Assembly (NCBI GenBank): GCA_031549525.1
Contig: JAVBPQ010000023.1
Coordinates: 18,746-82,745, forward strand
DNA from: WQUF01 sp031549525
Lineage (GTDB): Bacteria; Bacillota; Clostridia; Clostridiales; Clostridiaceae
Direction of reading: 5' to 3'
DNA length: 64,000 bases
Under the pieces are notes generated by a model that was not told the origin of the DNA, searched no databases, and was given only the letters and a program-made list of their open reading frames with translations. Shown here in pieces: positions 8,645 through 17,432 of the stretch (position 1 is the first letter of the stretch; the number at the start of each line of letters is the position of its first letter). Made by a program: the position numbers and the translations under genes.

Positions 8645-10852
8645 ATGGATAATAAATTTGATGATAAAGATATTGCCATAGAACAAAAATACATACAGGA
8701 AAGATTGAAGCTATTAGATAATTATCTTATTATTCCAGATAGACTAAGACCTGAGAATATTTCTATTAAATCCCGAAGAAAGAAATATTATATGAAAATG
8801 GTTGCAGCTGCTGCTTGTATGGTGATAATCTTATCAAGCTTGATTTCCTTGTATGTTATAACCGATAAAAATAATAAGCTTGTACCCACAACTACACTTA
8901 AAAAACAAGAAGCTGAAAGAAATACTGTAAGTATCGAAGATATTCCAGATAAGGTTCAGGATATAAATGAATTAAAAAATATATATTTATCACTTATAAA
9001 TAATGGAAACTTTATCGATGATAGTAGTTGTTTGAAGGATGAAACTATAATGACACCTGATTTAAATGAAAAGACTGATGAGGGTGATATTGTAAAAACT
9101 GATAATACAGGAGAACATATATATTGTTTATCTACAGAATATGAAAGAAGCAATGAGAATAATTTTACATTTGATAAAAGTAAAGCAAAGGTAGACATTG
9201 TAAGCACTTTAAAAAAGGGTGAGATGGCAAAAGTAAATTCAATACAGATAGATGGTCAGGCTCTCGAAATGTATTTAAAAGATGATAGGCTTGTTATAAT
9301 AACAAGACCTGAAGGGTATTACAAAGATTTATTAGAAAATAAAACTATAACTGTAAATCAATTTAATGTTTTACTAGATGAGCTCTATAAGCAAAATAAT
9401 GGAACAAGCACTGATGAATTAAATCAAAAATTTACTGAAAGATATCAATATCAGAATACAACTTTAATTATGGTATATGATGTAAGCAATGTATTAAATC
9501 CTAAACTTGTAAGAAAGGTTGTACAAGATGGATACTATTCTTCATCAAAACTCGTAGATGGTGATTTATATCTTGTAACAAATAAATATGATTATTCACG
9601 GTTTTACAAAAATATAGGTGATATAAGAGATGAAAACATATTACCTTTTATAAATGACAGTGCAAGTGGTGAAAAAGGTGATAAACCCATTGATTTAAAG
9701 TCAATAAATATATTTTCTAATCCAAATTCATATGAGTTTACCATACTAAGTGGAATAAATATTAAAAACTATGATAAAATTTCAACTGTAGCTTGCCTTG
9801 GAGGTAGCAATGCAATATATTCATCATTAAATTCGATGTATTTTACAAGTACAGATTATTTAGGTAGAAAGGATCAAAATAGCACCACTAATCAAGATTT
9901 AAAAAGCACAAACATAATAAAATATGTTTTAAAAGATGGTGTTCCTAGAATGCATTCTACAGAAAAGATACAAGGAGTTATTTTTAATAAATTTTCCATC
10001 AGTGAATATGATGGATATTTAAGGATAGTTACGATAGATAAGCCAACAATAAATGGAGTACCTTCTGTTAAAGATATTAAAAGCAATGTTTATGTATTAA
10101 ATGATGATTTAAAGATAACTGGAAAGATAGAAGGTATGTTAGAGGGAGACCAAATAAAATCAGTGAGAATAATAGATAATAATTGTTATTTGGTGACTGA
10201 TGGAGATAAGAATTCACTGTTTGCTTTAGATTTTTCTGATCCTTTAAACCTTAAGTTATCGAATCCATTAGACTTAGATGGGTTTAGTTCATACTTATAT
10301 TCATATTCTAATACTGATTTAATAGGAATAGGAAAGGTAACGCAGCAGGTAGTAAGACCTGAAGATGGTAGCAACGTGACATTGACAGAAGGAGTTAAAT
10401 TATCATTCTTTGATATAGGGGATTCAAATATACCAAAAGAGATAGGAGGATATGTATTTGGAGGAAGAGGTACATCATCTGAGGTTTTATATAATCACAA
10501 AGCTTTTCTTTGTTCAAAAGAAGATAAACTTTTAGCTTTCCCTGTGACTTTATATGAAAATACAAATAATGATGCAGACCCATTTGCTCCTGGGACTGTT
10601 GCATTTATTGGATATTATGTGTTTAGCATAGATGAGAATAAAGGATTTACTTTAAAGGGAAGGATATCTCATTATGATAAGCTTCCAGATTACACTAATT
10701 CTGATGATACTAGCTTTTTTGATAATATAGGATATGAAATAAATCGAGGAATCAATGTAGATGATGTCATCTACACTATATCTGAAAAAGTTGTCATGGC
10801 AAATTCATTGACTGATTTTAGGATGATGGGAAAAATAGAATTAAAAAATTAA
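8645..10852 (+). CDS. Membrane-anchored beta-propeller protein, candidate anti-sigma/sensor (copy 1)
   Basis: 735 residues. The order is: a charged cytoplasmic N-terminus of about 50 residues with a PDRLRPEN motif (31-38); one transmembrane helix (about 51-72) preceded by KSRRKK, so the N-terminus should be inside; a linker; then a large extracytoplasmic region starting at a DEGDIVKTD signature near residue 145. That signature and the repeated YSSSKLV / SSEVLYNHKA strings match the C-terminal beta-propeller domain of secreted proteins (Pfam Beta_propel as I recall it). Six bases from the ECF sigma gene, it is placed like an anti-sigma factor with an external sensor, but no known anti-sigma domain (zinc-finger type) is recognised. 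A paralogue follows. Confidence 0.8.
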   Translation: MDNKFDDKDIAIEQKYIQERLKLLDNYLIIPDRLRPENISIKSRRKKYYMKMVAAAACMVIILSSLISLYVITDKNNKLVPTTTLKKQEAERNTVSIEDIPDKVQDINELKNIYLSLINNGNFIDDSSCLKDETIMTPDLNEKTDEGDIVKTDNTGEHIYCLSTEYERSNENNFTFDKSKAKVDIVSTLKKGEMAKVNSIQIDGQALEMYLKDDRLVIITRPEGYYKDLLENKTITVNQFNVLLDELYKQNNGTSTDELNQKFTERYQYQNTTLIMVYDVSNVLNPKLVRKVVQDGYYSSSKLVDGDLYLVTNKYDYSRFYKNIGDIRDENILPFINDSASGEKGDKPIDLKSINIFSNPNSYEFTILSGINIKNYDKISTVACLGGSNAIYSSLNSMYFTSTDYLGRKDQNSTTNQDLKSTNIIKYVLKDGVPRMHSTEKIQGVIFNKFSISEYDGYLRIVTIDKPTINGVPSVKDIKSNVYVLNDDLKITGKIEGMLEGDQIKSVRIIDNNCYLVTDGDKNSLFALDFSDPLNLKLSNPLDLDGFSSYLYSYSNTDLIGIGKVTQQVVRPEDGSNVTLTEGVKLSFFDIGDSNIPKEIGGYVFGGRGTSSEVLYNHKAFLCSKEDKLLAFPVTLYENTNNDADPFAPGTVAFIGYYVFSIDENKGFTLKGRISHYDKLPDYTNSDDTSFFDNIGYEINRGINVDDVIYTISEKVVMANSLTDFRMMGKIELKN

Positions 10853-10872
10853 ATTTTATAAAATAAGCAATA

Positions 10873-10913
10873 TTAGAAGTCAGCTAGGAGGACCTTAGCT
10901 GACTCTAATTTTG
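10873..10913 (+). terminator. Terminator-like hairpin after copy 1
   Basis: About 15-bp stem with small bulges: TTAGAAGTCAGCTAGG (10873-10888) pairs with CCTTAGCTGACTCTAA (10893-10908). A short T-rich tail follows (ATTTTG). It probably ends the sigma/propeller transcript at least partly, so copy 2 would need its own promoter. Confidence 0.65.
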
Positions 10914-11162
10914 TACATAAAAATTCGATTTTTGTAAAATTATAATGGTATAGACTAAATTTTCCCTTTAATCTCCAAATACATTTAAACATTATAGATA
11001 CAAACAAATATTATAAAATTAAAATTTATATTATTAAATTTTTTGGAAAAAATATTAATAAAATGCAACAAAATTTATATATATTGACTCTTTATTATAA
11101 AGTATATGATGAAATTTATTAAACATCACAGAAACTAAAGAGTTAATAAGGAGTGAGTTTTT
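10914..11162. other. AT-rich spacer with possible promoter and inverted repeat before copy 2
   Basis: Non-coding. TTGACT at 11084-11089 could be a -35 for copy 2, but the nearest -10-like hexamer (TATGAT, 11105-11110) is only 15 bases away. An 8-bp inverted repeat ACTCTTTA (11087-11094) / TAAAGAGT (11136-11143) brackets the putative promoter and leader, and could be an operator or a leader hairpin. AAGGAG follows at 11149. Confidence 0.4.
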
Positions 11163-13355
11163 ATGGATAATGAAAAAGAGAGAGATTCCATGGAACACGC
11201 TAAAATTAAGCAAAAGCTGGATATACTCAACGATTATCTCATCATTCCAGAGAGTATAAAACCAGAGAATTTAAAACTAGATAATATGAAGAAAAAGAAA
11301 TCAAAGAGAATATTTATTTTTACTAAAGTTGTAGCAGTAGCAGCTTCTTTAGCAATCATTCTATCTAGCATATTCCTTATAAATAACATGATGAGGGTAA
11401 GAGAAATTAATCCTAGTATAGCTTCTAAGATCAAGAGTTATGATGAATTAAAGGATATTTATGTTATTGCTTTAAATAAAACAGAACAAATTGCATCTAA
11501 TATTCAAAGAGATTCTATTTTTTCAGCAATGCAGAAGGAGTCTGCTGATGCAAGCATACAAGCTGATACAGCAAGCGATATATCTTATACAAATATTCAG
11601 ACAAGAGGGGTAGATGAAGGAGATATTGTTAAAACTGATGGAGATTATATTTATTATTTAAGTAATAAAAATATTTTAGTAGAAGAAGGTAATAAAGAAA
11701 AAGAAGCTCAATATAAAAATATAGCTTTGATAAATATAGTGAGTACTCTTAGGCAGGGTGAAATGAAAAAAGAGGGCTATTTAGAAATTAAAGGATATCC
11801 TCATGAAGTATATTTAAAAGATAAAAGGTTAGTAATTATAAACCAACCTGAGGACTTATATTTAGATCTTAAAACTAATAAAACCATTTCTATGGATGAA
11901 TATAATAAAATGGCTGTTGCTGAAGGAGTAAATGAAGAGTTTTTTAATAGATATAAATATCAAACTAGAACTGAAGTTTTAATTTATGATGTGAGCGATG
12001 TTAAGAATCCTAAGCTCTTAAGAGAATTTATACAAGAAGGATATTACTCTTCTTCAAGACTTATAGGAGATAATTTGTATTTTGTTACAAATAAAAATGA
12101 CTATGATATAAGATACAATACAAAAGAAGATGTAGATATCAATTATATAGTACCTTTTACAAATGATAGCAAAAACGGAGGAAAGAACGAACCCATTGAT
12201 TTAAAAAATATTACTTTATTTAAAAATCCAAACTCCTATAGTTTTTTCATAGTAACGGGATTAAACATTAAAAATGATAAAGAAGCTACTACTGAAGCTT
12301 GTTTAGGCGGAAGTACAAATATATATTCTTCCTTAGATGCCTTATATATTACAAATCCAGAGTATGAAGAGGAGACATCAAACAGTAAAATAGCATCAGA
12401 TATGATGATAGCTCTTGCTGTAAAAAGTACTAATATCATAAAATATACATTGGAAGATGGCAAACCTGAAGCATATGCAGTAGGAAAGGTTCCAGGGAGC
12501 ATTTTAAATCAATTTTCAATGGATGAATACGAAGGAAATTTTAGAGTAGCTACAACGGAAGGATTTCAGGATGATAGCAAAAATAATATATATATACTAA
12601 ATGCTAATTTAGAAATCATAGGTAAAGTTGAAGGATTAGCTCCTAAAGAGAGAGTTTATTCAGTTAGATTTATGGAAGATAGAGGTTATATAGTTACATT
12701 TAAAAATATAGATCCACTGTTTGCCTTAGATTTAAGCAATCCTCAGGAGCCAAAGGTATTAGGGCAACTGAAGATACCTGGGTTTAGCTCTTATCTGCAT
12801 CCTTATTCTAAAGATATATTGATTGGAATAGGAAATGATACTAAAACTGTTAAAGACTCTGGAGGAGAGATAAATTTAACATTAGGCTTAAAGTTATCCC
12901 TCTTTGATGTGAGAGACCCTATGAATCCTAAGGAAATACAAAATTACGTAATAGGAGATCAAGGAACCTATTCAGAAGTACTGTATAATCATAAAGCTTT
13001 GTTATTTTCAAAAGAGAAGGATATTTTAGCTTTTCCTGTGTATTTGATGGAAATTAAGGACGAAAGTATTAAGGATAAACCAGAAGGATTGTTTGATAAT
13101 ACAGTTAACACATATATAGGGTATTATGTATTTAGCGTAGATGAAGTAAATGGATTTACATTAAAGGGAAGTGTAACTCATTATGACAAGCTTCCAGAGT
13201 ATGATTTTACAGATATGAAGACATATTATGACAGCATAGGTTTTGATATAAAACGAGGAATTTATATAGACAATATTCTCTATACCATATCTGATAAAGT
13301 GATTATGGCAAGTTCACTAGATGATTTTAGCACCATTTCAAAAATTGAATTTTAA
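11163..13355 (+). CDS. Membrane-anchored beta-propeller protein (copy 2)
   Basis: 730 residues, clearly paralogous along its whole length to the preceding propeller protein. Shared features are a cytoplasmic N-terminus with the motif PESIKPEN (29-36) after a KLDILNDYLII helix, one transmembrane helix (about 52-74), the DEGDIVKTDGDYIYY signature near residue 148, and conserved EACLGGSTNIYSSLDALY and YFVTNKND strings. It starts at ATG with AAGGAGTG upstream. Unlike copy 1 it has no sigma gene next to it, and a terminator-like hairpin separates the two. It may regulate the same sigma factor, sense another ligand, or be a redundant duplicate. Confidence 0.8.
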   Translation: MDNEKERDSMEHAKIKQKLDILNDYLIIPESIKPENLKLDNMKKKKSKRIFIFTKVVAVAASLAIILSSIFLINNMMRVREINPSIASKIKSYDELKDIYVIALNKTEQIASNIQRDSIFSAMQKESADASIQADTASDISYTNIQTRGVDEGDIVKTDGDYIYYLSNKNILVEEGNKEKEAQYKNIALINIVSTLRQGEMKKEGYLEIKGYPHEVYLKDKRLVIINQPEDLYLDLKTNKTISMDEYNKMAVAEGVNEEFFNRYKYQTRTEVLIYDVSDVKNPKLLREFIQEGYYSSSRLIGDNLYFVTNKNDYDIRYNTKEDVDINYIVPFTNDSKNGGKNEPIDLKNITLFKNPNSYSFFIVTGLNIKNDKEATTEACLGGSTNIYSSLDALYITNPEYEEETSNSKIASDMMIALAVKSTNIIKYTLEDGKPEAYAVGKVPGSILNQFSMDEYEGNFRVATTEGFQDDSKNNIYILNANLEIIGKVEGLAPKERVYSVRFMEDRGYIVTFKNIDPLFALDLSNPQEPKVLGQLKIPGFSSYLHPYSKDILIGIGNDTKTVKDSGGEINLTLGLKLSLFDVRDPMNPKEIQNYVIGDQGTYSEVLYNHKALLFSKEKDILAFPVYLMEIKDESIKDKPEGLFDNTVNTYIGYYVFSVDEVNGFTLKGSVTHYDKLPEYDFTDMKTYYDSIGFDIKRGIYIDNILYTISDKVIMASSLDDFSTISKIEF

Positions 13356-13370
13356 AATTAAAAAAACTTT

Positions 13371-13403
13371 AAGAACAGATGATTTATAGTCTGTTCTTTT
13401 TTG
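13371..13403 (+). terminator. Intrinsic terminator after propeller copy 2
   Basis: 9-bp stem AAGAACAGA / TCTGTTCTT (13371-13379 with 13390-13398), 10-base loop, then TTTTT. Its tail runs straight into the next promoter. Confidence 0.88.
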
Positions 13404-13412
13404 TGTTATAAT
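13404..13412 (+). promoter_or_regulatory. Extended -10 promoter of the M42 peptidase cluster
   Basis: TGTTATAAT, a TGnTATAAT extended -10, at 13404-13412. The -35 region 17 bases upstream is poor (TTATAG), which is usual for extended -10 promoters. The start codon is about 40 bases downstream. Confidence 0.6.
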
Positions 13413-13453
13413 TGTAACTAGAGCGCTCAAGTTTTTTTAAGGGGGAAGAAAAA

Positions 13454-14500
13454 ATGGATGTAAAAGAGATATTGTTTAATCTATGCAGCATACCTAGCAT
13501 ATCTGGATTTGAAGATGCTATGGTGGAAAATCTAAAAGAAATATTTAAAGATACAACAGATTCTTATATTCATGATAATGTCATGAGCCATTCCTTTTTT
13601 ATAAAAGGAAAGACGGACCATAATATAATGCTTGCAGCTCATATGGATGAAATTGGCCTTATGATAACAGATGTTCATGAAGACGGATTTTTAAGCTTTA
13701 CCAAAATAGGAGGAGTGGATCCTTTTACTCTAATAGCTCAAGAGATTGAAATAATGGGCAAAGAGAAGATATTTGGAATTATTGGAGTTAAGCCTCCTCA
13801 TCTTTCTTCACAGGATGATCCAAATAAGATTTTGACCATATCCGATCTTCACATAGATACAGGATATGAATTTGATAAATTAAAAGATCTTGTGTCAATT
13901 GGAGATGTGGCATATGTGAAGAGAGAGCACGTAGAGCTTATGGGGGATAATATATCTGCAAGAGGACTCGATAATAAAGCTGGTATTGCAACTCTTGCAC
14001 TCACAGCAAAACATTTAAAAACTTTAAATCCTCACAATAATGTGTATTTTACAGCTACTTCTCAAGAAGAGCTAGGTTATAAAGGTGCTACTACATCTTC
14101 CTATGCTATAAAGCCTGATTTAGGAATAATAATCGATGTAACCTTTGGAGTTACTCATGATGTCTCTGAAGATAGGGCAATTCCTATTGGAAAAGGTCCT
14201 GGAATTGCAGTGGGGTCAAGGGCAAATAGGGTATTTACAAAGCGACTTATGGATACATTTAATAAATTTAAGCATAAATACACTGTGGAAGTATACCCAT
14301 CTCAAACAGGTACAGATGCAGAAGCTATTCAGCTTGCAAATGAAGGAGTGCCTTGTGTGGTTTTATCTATTCCGCTAAGATATATGCACTCTTCAACAGA
14401 AGTTGTAAATGTTAAAGATATAGAAGATTTAAGCTTAATGCTTGCTATGTTTATAAAGGAATTGGATGATTTTTGTTGGGAGGATGTATTATGCGATTAA
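13454..14500 (+). CDS. M42 family metallo-aminopeptidase (first of three)
   Basis: Cytosolic di-metal aminopeptidase of the M42 (TET / glutamyl aminopeptidase) family, which trims peptides to free amino acids in large self-compartmentalised particles. 348 residues. Ligand motifs in order: AAHMDEIG (His, Asp) near residue 75, GLDNKAG (bridging Asp) near 177, SQEELGYKGA (catalytic Glu plus ligand Glu) near 204, IDVTFG Asp, and YMHSSTE (last His) near 318. AGGGGGAAG precedes the ATG. It overlaps the second paralogue by ten bases. Substrate preference cannot be read from sequence. Confidence 0.92.
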   Translation: MDVKEILFNLCSIPSISGFEDAMVENLKEIFKDTTDSYIHDNVMSHSFFIKGKTDHNIMLAAHMDEIGLMITDVHEDGFLSFTKIGGVDPFTLIAQEIEIMGKEKIFGIIGVKPPHLSSQDDPNKILTISDLHIDTGYEFDKLKDLVSIGDVAYVKREHVELMGDNISARGLDNKAGIATLALTAKHLKTLNPHNNVYFTATSQEELGYKGATTSSYAIKPDLGIIIDVTFGVTHDVSEDRAIPIGKGPGIAVGSRANRVFTKRLMDTFNKFKHKYTVEVYPSQTGTDAEAIQLANEGVPCVVLSIPLRYMHSSTEVVNVKDIEDLSLMLAMFIKELDDFCWEDVLCD

Positions 14501-15504
14501 AAGAGCTTACAGAATTAAATGGAGTATCAGGATATGAATCTTCCGTTAGAAAATATTTAAAGAAAGCTATTGAAGAGATAGGCTCTTCATATAAAATAGA
14601 CAAGCTTGGGAATATAATCGTGAAAAATGAAGGAAAAACTCCTAAGAGAAAATTGCTATTAGGTGCTCATATGGATGAGGTTGGGCTTATTGTTACATCC
14701 ATAACATCATCAGGATTTTTAAAATTTCACCCTATGGGAGGTGTAAATTCTGATATTTTAATTTCAAAGGTAGTTGAAATAGGTGACAATAAGATTAAAG
14801 GTGTCATAGGTTTTAAACCCATTCATCTTCTAAAGGATCATGAAAGGGGAAAGAAAAAAGACTTTAATGAGCTCTATATAGATATTGGAGCAAAATCAAA
14901 GGAAGATGCTGAGAGCAAGGTTAATCTAGGAGATTATGTAGCTTTTAAAAGCGATTATGTTGAGTTTGGAAGCGGACTTATAAAAGCTAAAGCTTTAGAT
15001 GATAGAGTTGGCGTTGAAGTGCTCTTAAGTATACTAGAGAAGAAGATAGATTTAGAGTTTTATGTAGTTTTTACGGTTATGGAAGAGTTAGGAACAAGAG
15101 GGGCACAAATAGTAGCAAAAATTGTAGAGCCTGATTTAGCTATAATACTTGAAGGTACGATTTCAGCTGATATGCATGATGTAAAAGAGCATGAAAAGGC
15201 TACCCGTTTAAGAAAAGGACCTGCTATTTCCATAATGGATGGAGGTTCTATCTATGATGTAAATGAGATAAACAATCTAAAGAATATTGCAAAAGAAAAT
15301 GATATACCATGTCAAATACGAGGATCTGTCATGGGAGCAACTGATGGAGCAGCTGTGCATAAAGCTAAGGCTGGGTGTAAACTTATAGGATTATCTGTTC
15401 CTTGTAGGTATATTCATTCACCAGTGTCCGTAACTAGCAAACTAGATATAGATAATACAAAAAAATTGCTTTTTAAATTTTTAGAAAAAGAAGGGGGACT
15501 TTAA
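14491..15504 (+). CDS. M42 family metallo-aminopeptidase (second of three)
   Basis: 337 residues with the M42 ligand set: GAHMDEVG, ALDDRVG, VMEELGTRGA, a Glu (ILEGT) where the first paralogue has Asp, and YIHSPVS. The open frame begins at an upstream TTG (14473), but GGGAGG at 14478-14483 points to ATG 14491, which lies inside the 3' end of the first peptidase gene. Translation is therefore probably coupled. The divergence from its neighbours at the Asp/Glu ligand suggests a different specificity. Confidence 0.92.
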   Translation: MRLKELTELNGVSGYESSVRKYLKKAIEEIGSSYKIDKLGNIIVKNEGKTPKRKLLLGAHMDEVGLIVTSITSSGFLKFHPMGGVNSDILISKVVEIGDNKIKGVIGFKPIHLLKDHERGKKKDFNELYIDIGAKSKEDAESKVNLGDYVAFKSDYVEFGSGLIKAKALDDRVGVEVLLSILEKKIDLEFYVVFTVMEELGTRGAQIVAKIVEPDLAIILEGTISADMHDVKEHEKATRLRKGPAISIMDGGSIYDVNEINNLKNIAKENDIPCQIRGSVMGATDGAAVHKAKAGCKLIGLSVPCRYIHSPVSVTSKLDIDNTKKLLFKFLEKEGGL

Positions 15505-15506
15505 AC

Positions 15507-16490
15507 ATGCAATCTGATATTTTAAATGAAATTCTTTCCTGTTTTGGACCAAGTGGAAGAGAAGGTAAGATCTCTGAACTGATTAGATTAAAGGCAGAAG
15601 GAAAAGCTTCTGAAATTTTTACAGATGCCCTTGGAAATTTAGTAATAAGAAAAAAAGGCCAAGGAAAGAAGATAATGATAGCAGCTCATATGGATCAGAT
15701 AGGATTTATAATAACTCATATAGATGAAAAGGGATTTTTAAGGTTTGCACAAGTTGGATATCATAGTCCAGTCTATATATTTGGACAGCGTGTTGTCTTT
15801 GAAAATGGTGTTCAGGGAATCATTGGTCATGATGAAATAAAAAATATTTCTGAATTGAATATGACTAAACTTTATATAGATATTGGGGCTGAAAGTTATG
15901 AAGATGCTTTAAAATATGTTTCTGTAGGAGATATGTGCATAATAAATACTCCTTATTATGAAAATGAAACATCTATTATGTCAAGGGCTCTTGATGATAG
16001 AATTGGATGCTATATCATGCTAGAGACAATATTAAATTCAGAAAATCATAATGATTGTTATTTTGTTTTTACAACTCAAGAAGAAGTTGGATTAAGAGGC
16101 GCTAAAGTATCAAGCTTTAATGTAGATCCTGAATATTGTATTGCAATAGATGTTACAAGGACAGGAGATACTTATCAAGGCACTAAGATGAATGTAAAGC
16201 TTGGAGGAGGAGCAGCAATTAAGCTCATGGACCAAGGTATGATTACAAATCCTGAAGTTAAAAAGCTTATGGTTGATGTGGCAAATAAAGAAAATATAAA
16301 ATATCAATTTGAGGTTTTAGAAGCTGGGACTACTGATGCAACAGCAGCACAGCTTACAAGAAGCGGAATAAAGAGCGGATGCATATCGGTTCCAACAAGA
16401 TGGATCCACACAGGAAGCGAACTTATAAAAAAATCTGATTTAGATGAATGTATTAAGCTATTAAAGGGAATCGTAAACTATGTATTTTAA
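15507..16490 (+). CDS. M42 family metallo-aminopeptidase (third of three)
   Basis: 327 residues, the shortest of the three. Motifs are AAHMDQIG (Gln in place of the Glu seen in the other two, at a position not thought to bind metal), ALDDRIG, TTQEEVGLRGA, IDVTRTGD and WIHTGSE. All metal ligands and the catalytic Glu are kept, so it should be active. It begins two bases after the second paralogue stops, with AAGGGGG upstream. In archaea different TET subunits are known to form mixed particles; the tight operon here would allow the same. Confidence 0.92.
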   Translation: MQSDILNEILSCFGPSGREGKISELIRLKAEGKASEIFTDALGNLVIRKKGQGKKIMIAAHMDQIGFIITHIDEKGFLRFAQVGYHSPVYIFGQRVVFENGVQGIIGHDEIKNISELNMTKLYIDIGAESYEDALKYVSVGDMCIINTPYYENETSIMSRALDDRIGCYIMLETILNSENHNDCYFVFTTQEEVGLRGAKVSSFNVDPEYCIAIDVTRTGDTYQGTKMNVKLGGGAAIKLMDQGMITNPEVKKLMVDVANKENIKYQFEVLEAGTTDATAAQLTRSGIKSGCISVPTRWIHTGSELIKKSDLDECIKLLKGIVNYVF

Positions 16491-16512
16491 TTTTTAAGGG
16501 GGTCTTTTTTTT

Positions 16513-17373
16513 ATGATTAGATATAATAAAGACAAGCTGCCAAAACTTTTAGTTCAAGGTCAGGTTTGGCATTCAAGTTTTAATGTAAATGGGAAAACTG
16601 GAATAGATGGACATGTGGATTTTCTGCCAGGCACTGGAGGCATTACCTATAATGTAAAAATTGGTGATAGTGCAATTGGTTGGGCTGCAGACCATTTAGA
16701 ACCTGGAGTTTCTTCAAAAAATCAAGATCCTTATAAAAATGATGCTTATATAACCTATAGCTGCATTGGCAATAAAGCTGTGGTAGCATCAGGAGATGCT
16801 AAGGGAAAATGTGGGTTTGTAACAGGCAAACATGGCGGATGTAATCATCTTATGATATATTTTCCTGAGGAAGCCTTAAACCTCCTTTCTATTGACGATA
16901 AGATAAATGTTTACTCTCAAGGGCAAGGTATAAAGCTTTTAGATTATGAAAATATAGCTGTGAGAAATACGAGCCCAGAGCTTTTAGAGAAGATGAATAT
17001 TTTAGAAAAAGATGGGAAATTAAATGTAGGAGTCAGTAAAATAGTTCCTGCATGTATTATGGGCTCTGGTATTGGTTCTGTACCAATCTATGGAGATTAT
17101 GATATAACTTTATTTGATAAAAAAATAAACGAAGAATATGATCTTTATAACCTTCGTCTTGGGGATATTGTGGCTATAATTGATGCAGATACAAGATATG
17201 GAAGGACTTATTTAAAAGGAGCTGTTACAATTGGTGTTGTGATTCACAGTGATTGCATAATCCCAGGGCATGGACCAGGAGTTACAACCCTCATGAGCAG
17301 CAAAGATTCCATCATCACACCTTTTATCGATGAAAATGCAAATTTAGCCAGTATTTTTAATATAGAAAAATAA
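16513..17373 (+). CDS. DUF4438 domain-containing protein
   Basis: 286 residues resembling the DUF4438 family (a Thermotoga member has a solved structure; the function is not established as far as I know). Visible are the N-terminal QGQVWHSSFNVNGKTG region, a conserved GKCGFVTGKHGGCNH segment near residue 100, and a C-terminal DADTRYGRTYLKGAVTIG...HGPGVTTL block. No signal peptide or membrane helix. The start has a GGGGGTC ribosome site. It sits 22 bases after the M42 trio and before the hairpin that closes the unit, so it may act with the peptidases. The family assignment is from memory. Confidence 0.7.
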   Translation: MIRYNKDKLPKLLVQGQVWHSSFNVNGKTGIDGHVDFLPGTGGITYNVKIGDSAIGWAADHLEPGVSSKNQDPYKNDAYITYSCIGNKAVVASGDAKGKCGFVTGKHGGCNHLMIYFPEEALNLLSIDDKINVYSQGQGIKLLDYENIAVRNTSPELLEKMNILEKDGKLNVGVSKIVPACIMGSGIGSVPIYGDYDITLFDKKINEEYDLYNLRLGDIVAIIDADTRYGRTYLKGAVTIGVVIHSDCIIPGHGPGVTTLMSSKDSIITPFIDENANLASIFNIEK

Positions 17374-17381
17374 TTTATTGA

Positions 17382-17412
17382 AAAATCTCCGCTTTTTTAT
17401 AAGCGGGGATTT
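17382..17412 (+). terminator. Terminator-like hairpin after the DUF4438 gene
   Basis: 12-bp stem AAATCTCCGCTT / AAGCGGGGATTT (one G-U pair) around a TTTTTAT loop. There is no good T-run after it, so it may be a weak terminator or an mRNA-stabilising hairpin just ahead of the transporter gene. Confidence 0.5.
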
Positions 17413-17432
17413 GATTCTATGGGGGTAACATT

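Noticed and set aside
14145..14378. 77-codon plus-strand frame within the first M42 gene
   Set aside because: Entirely inside a conserved peptidase in another frame, without a ribosome site.
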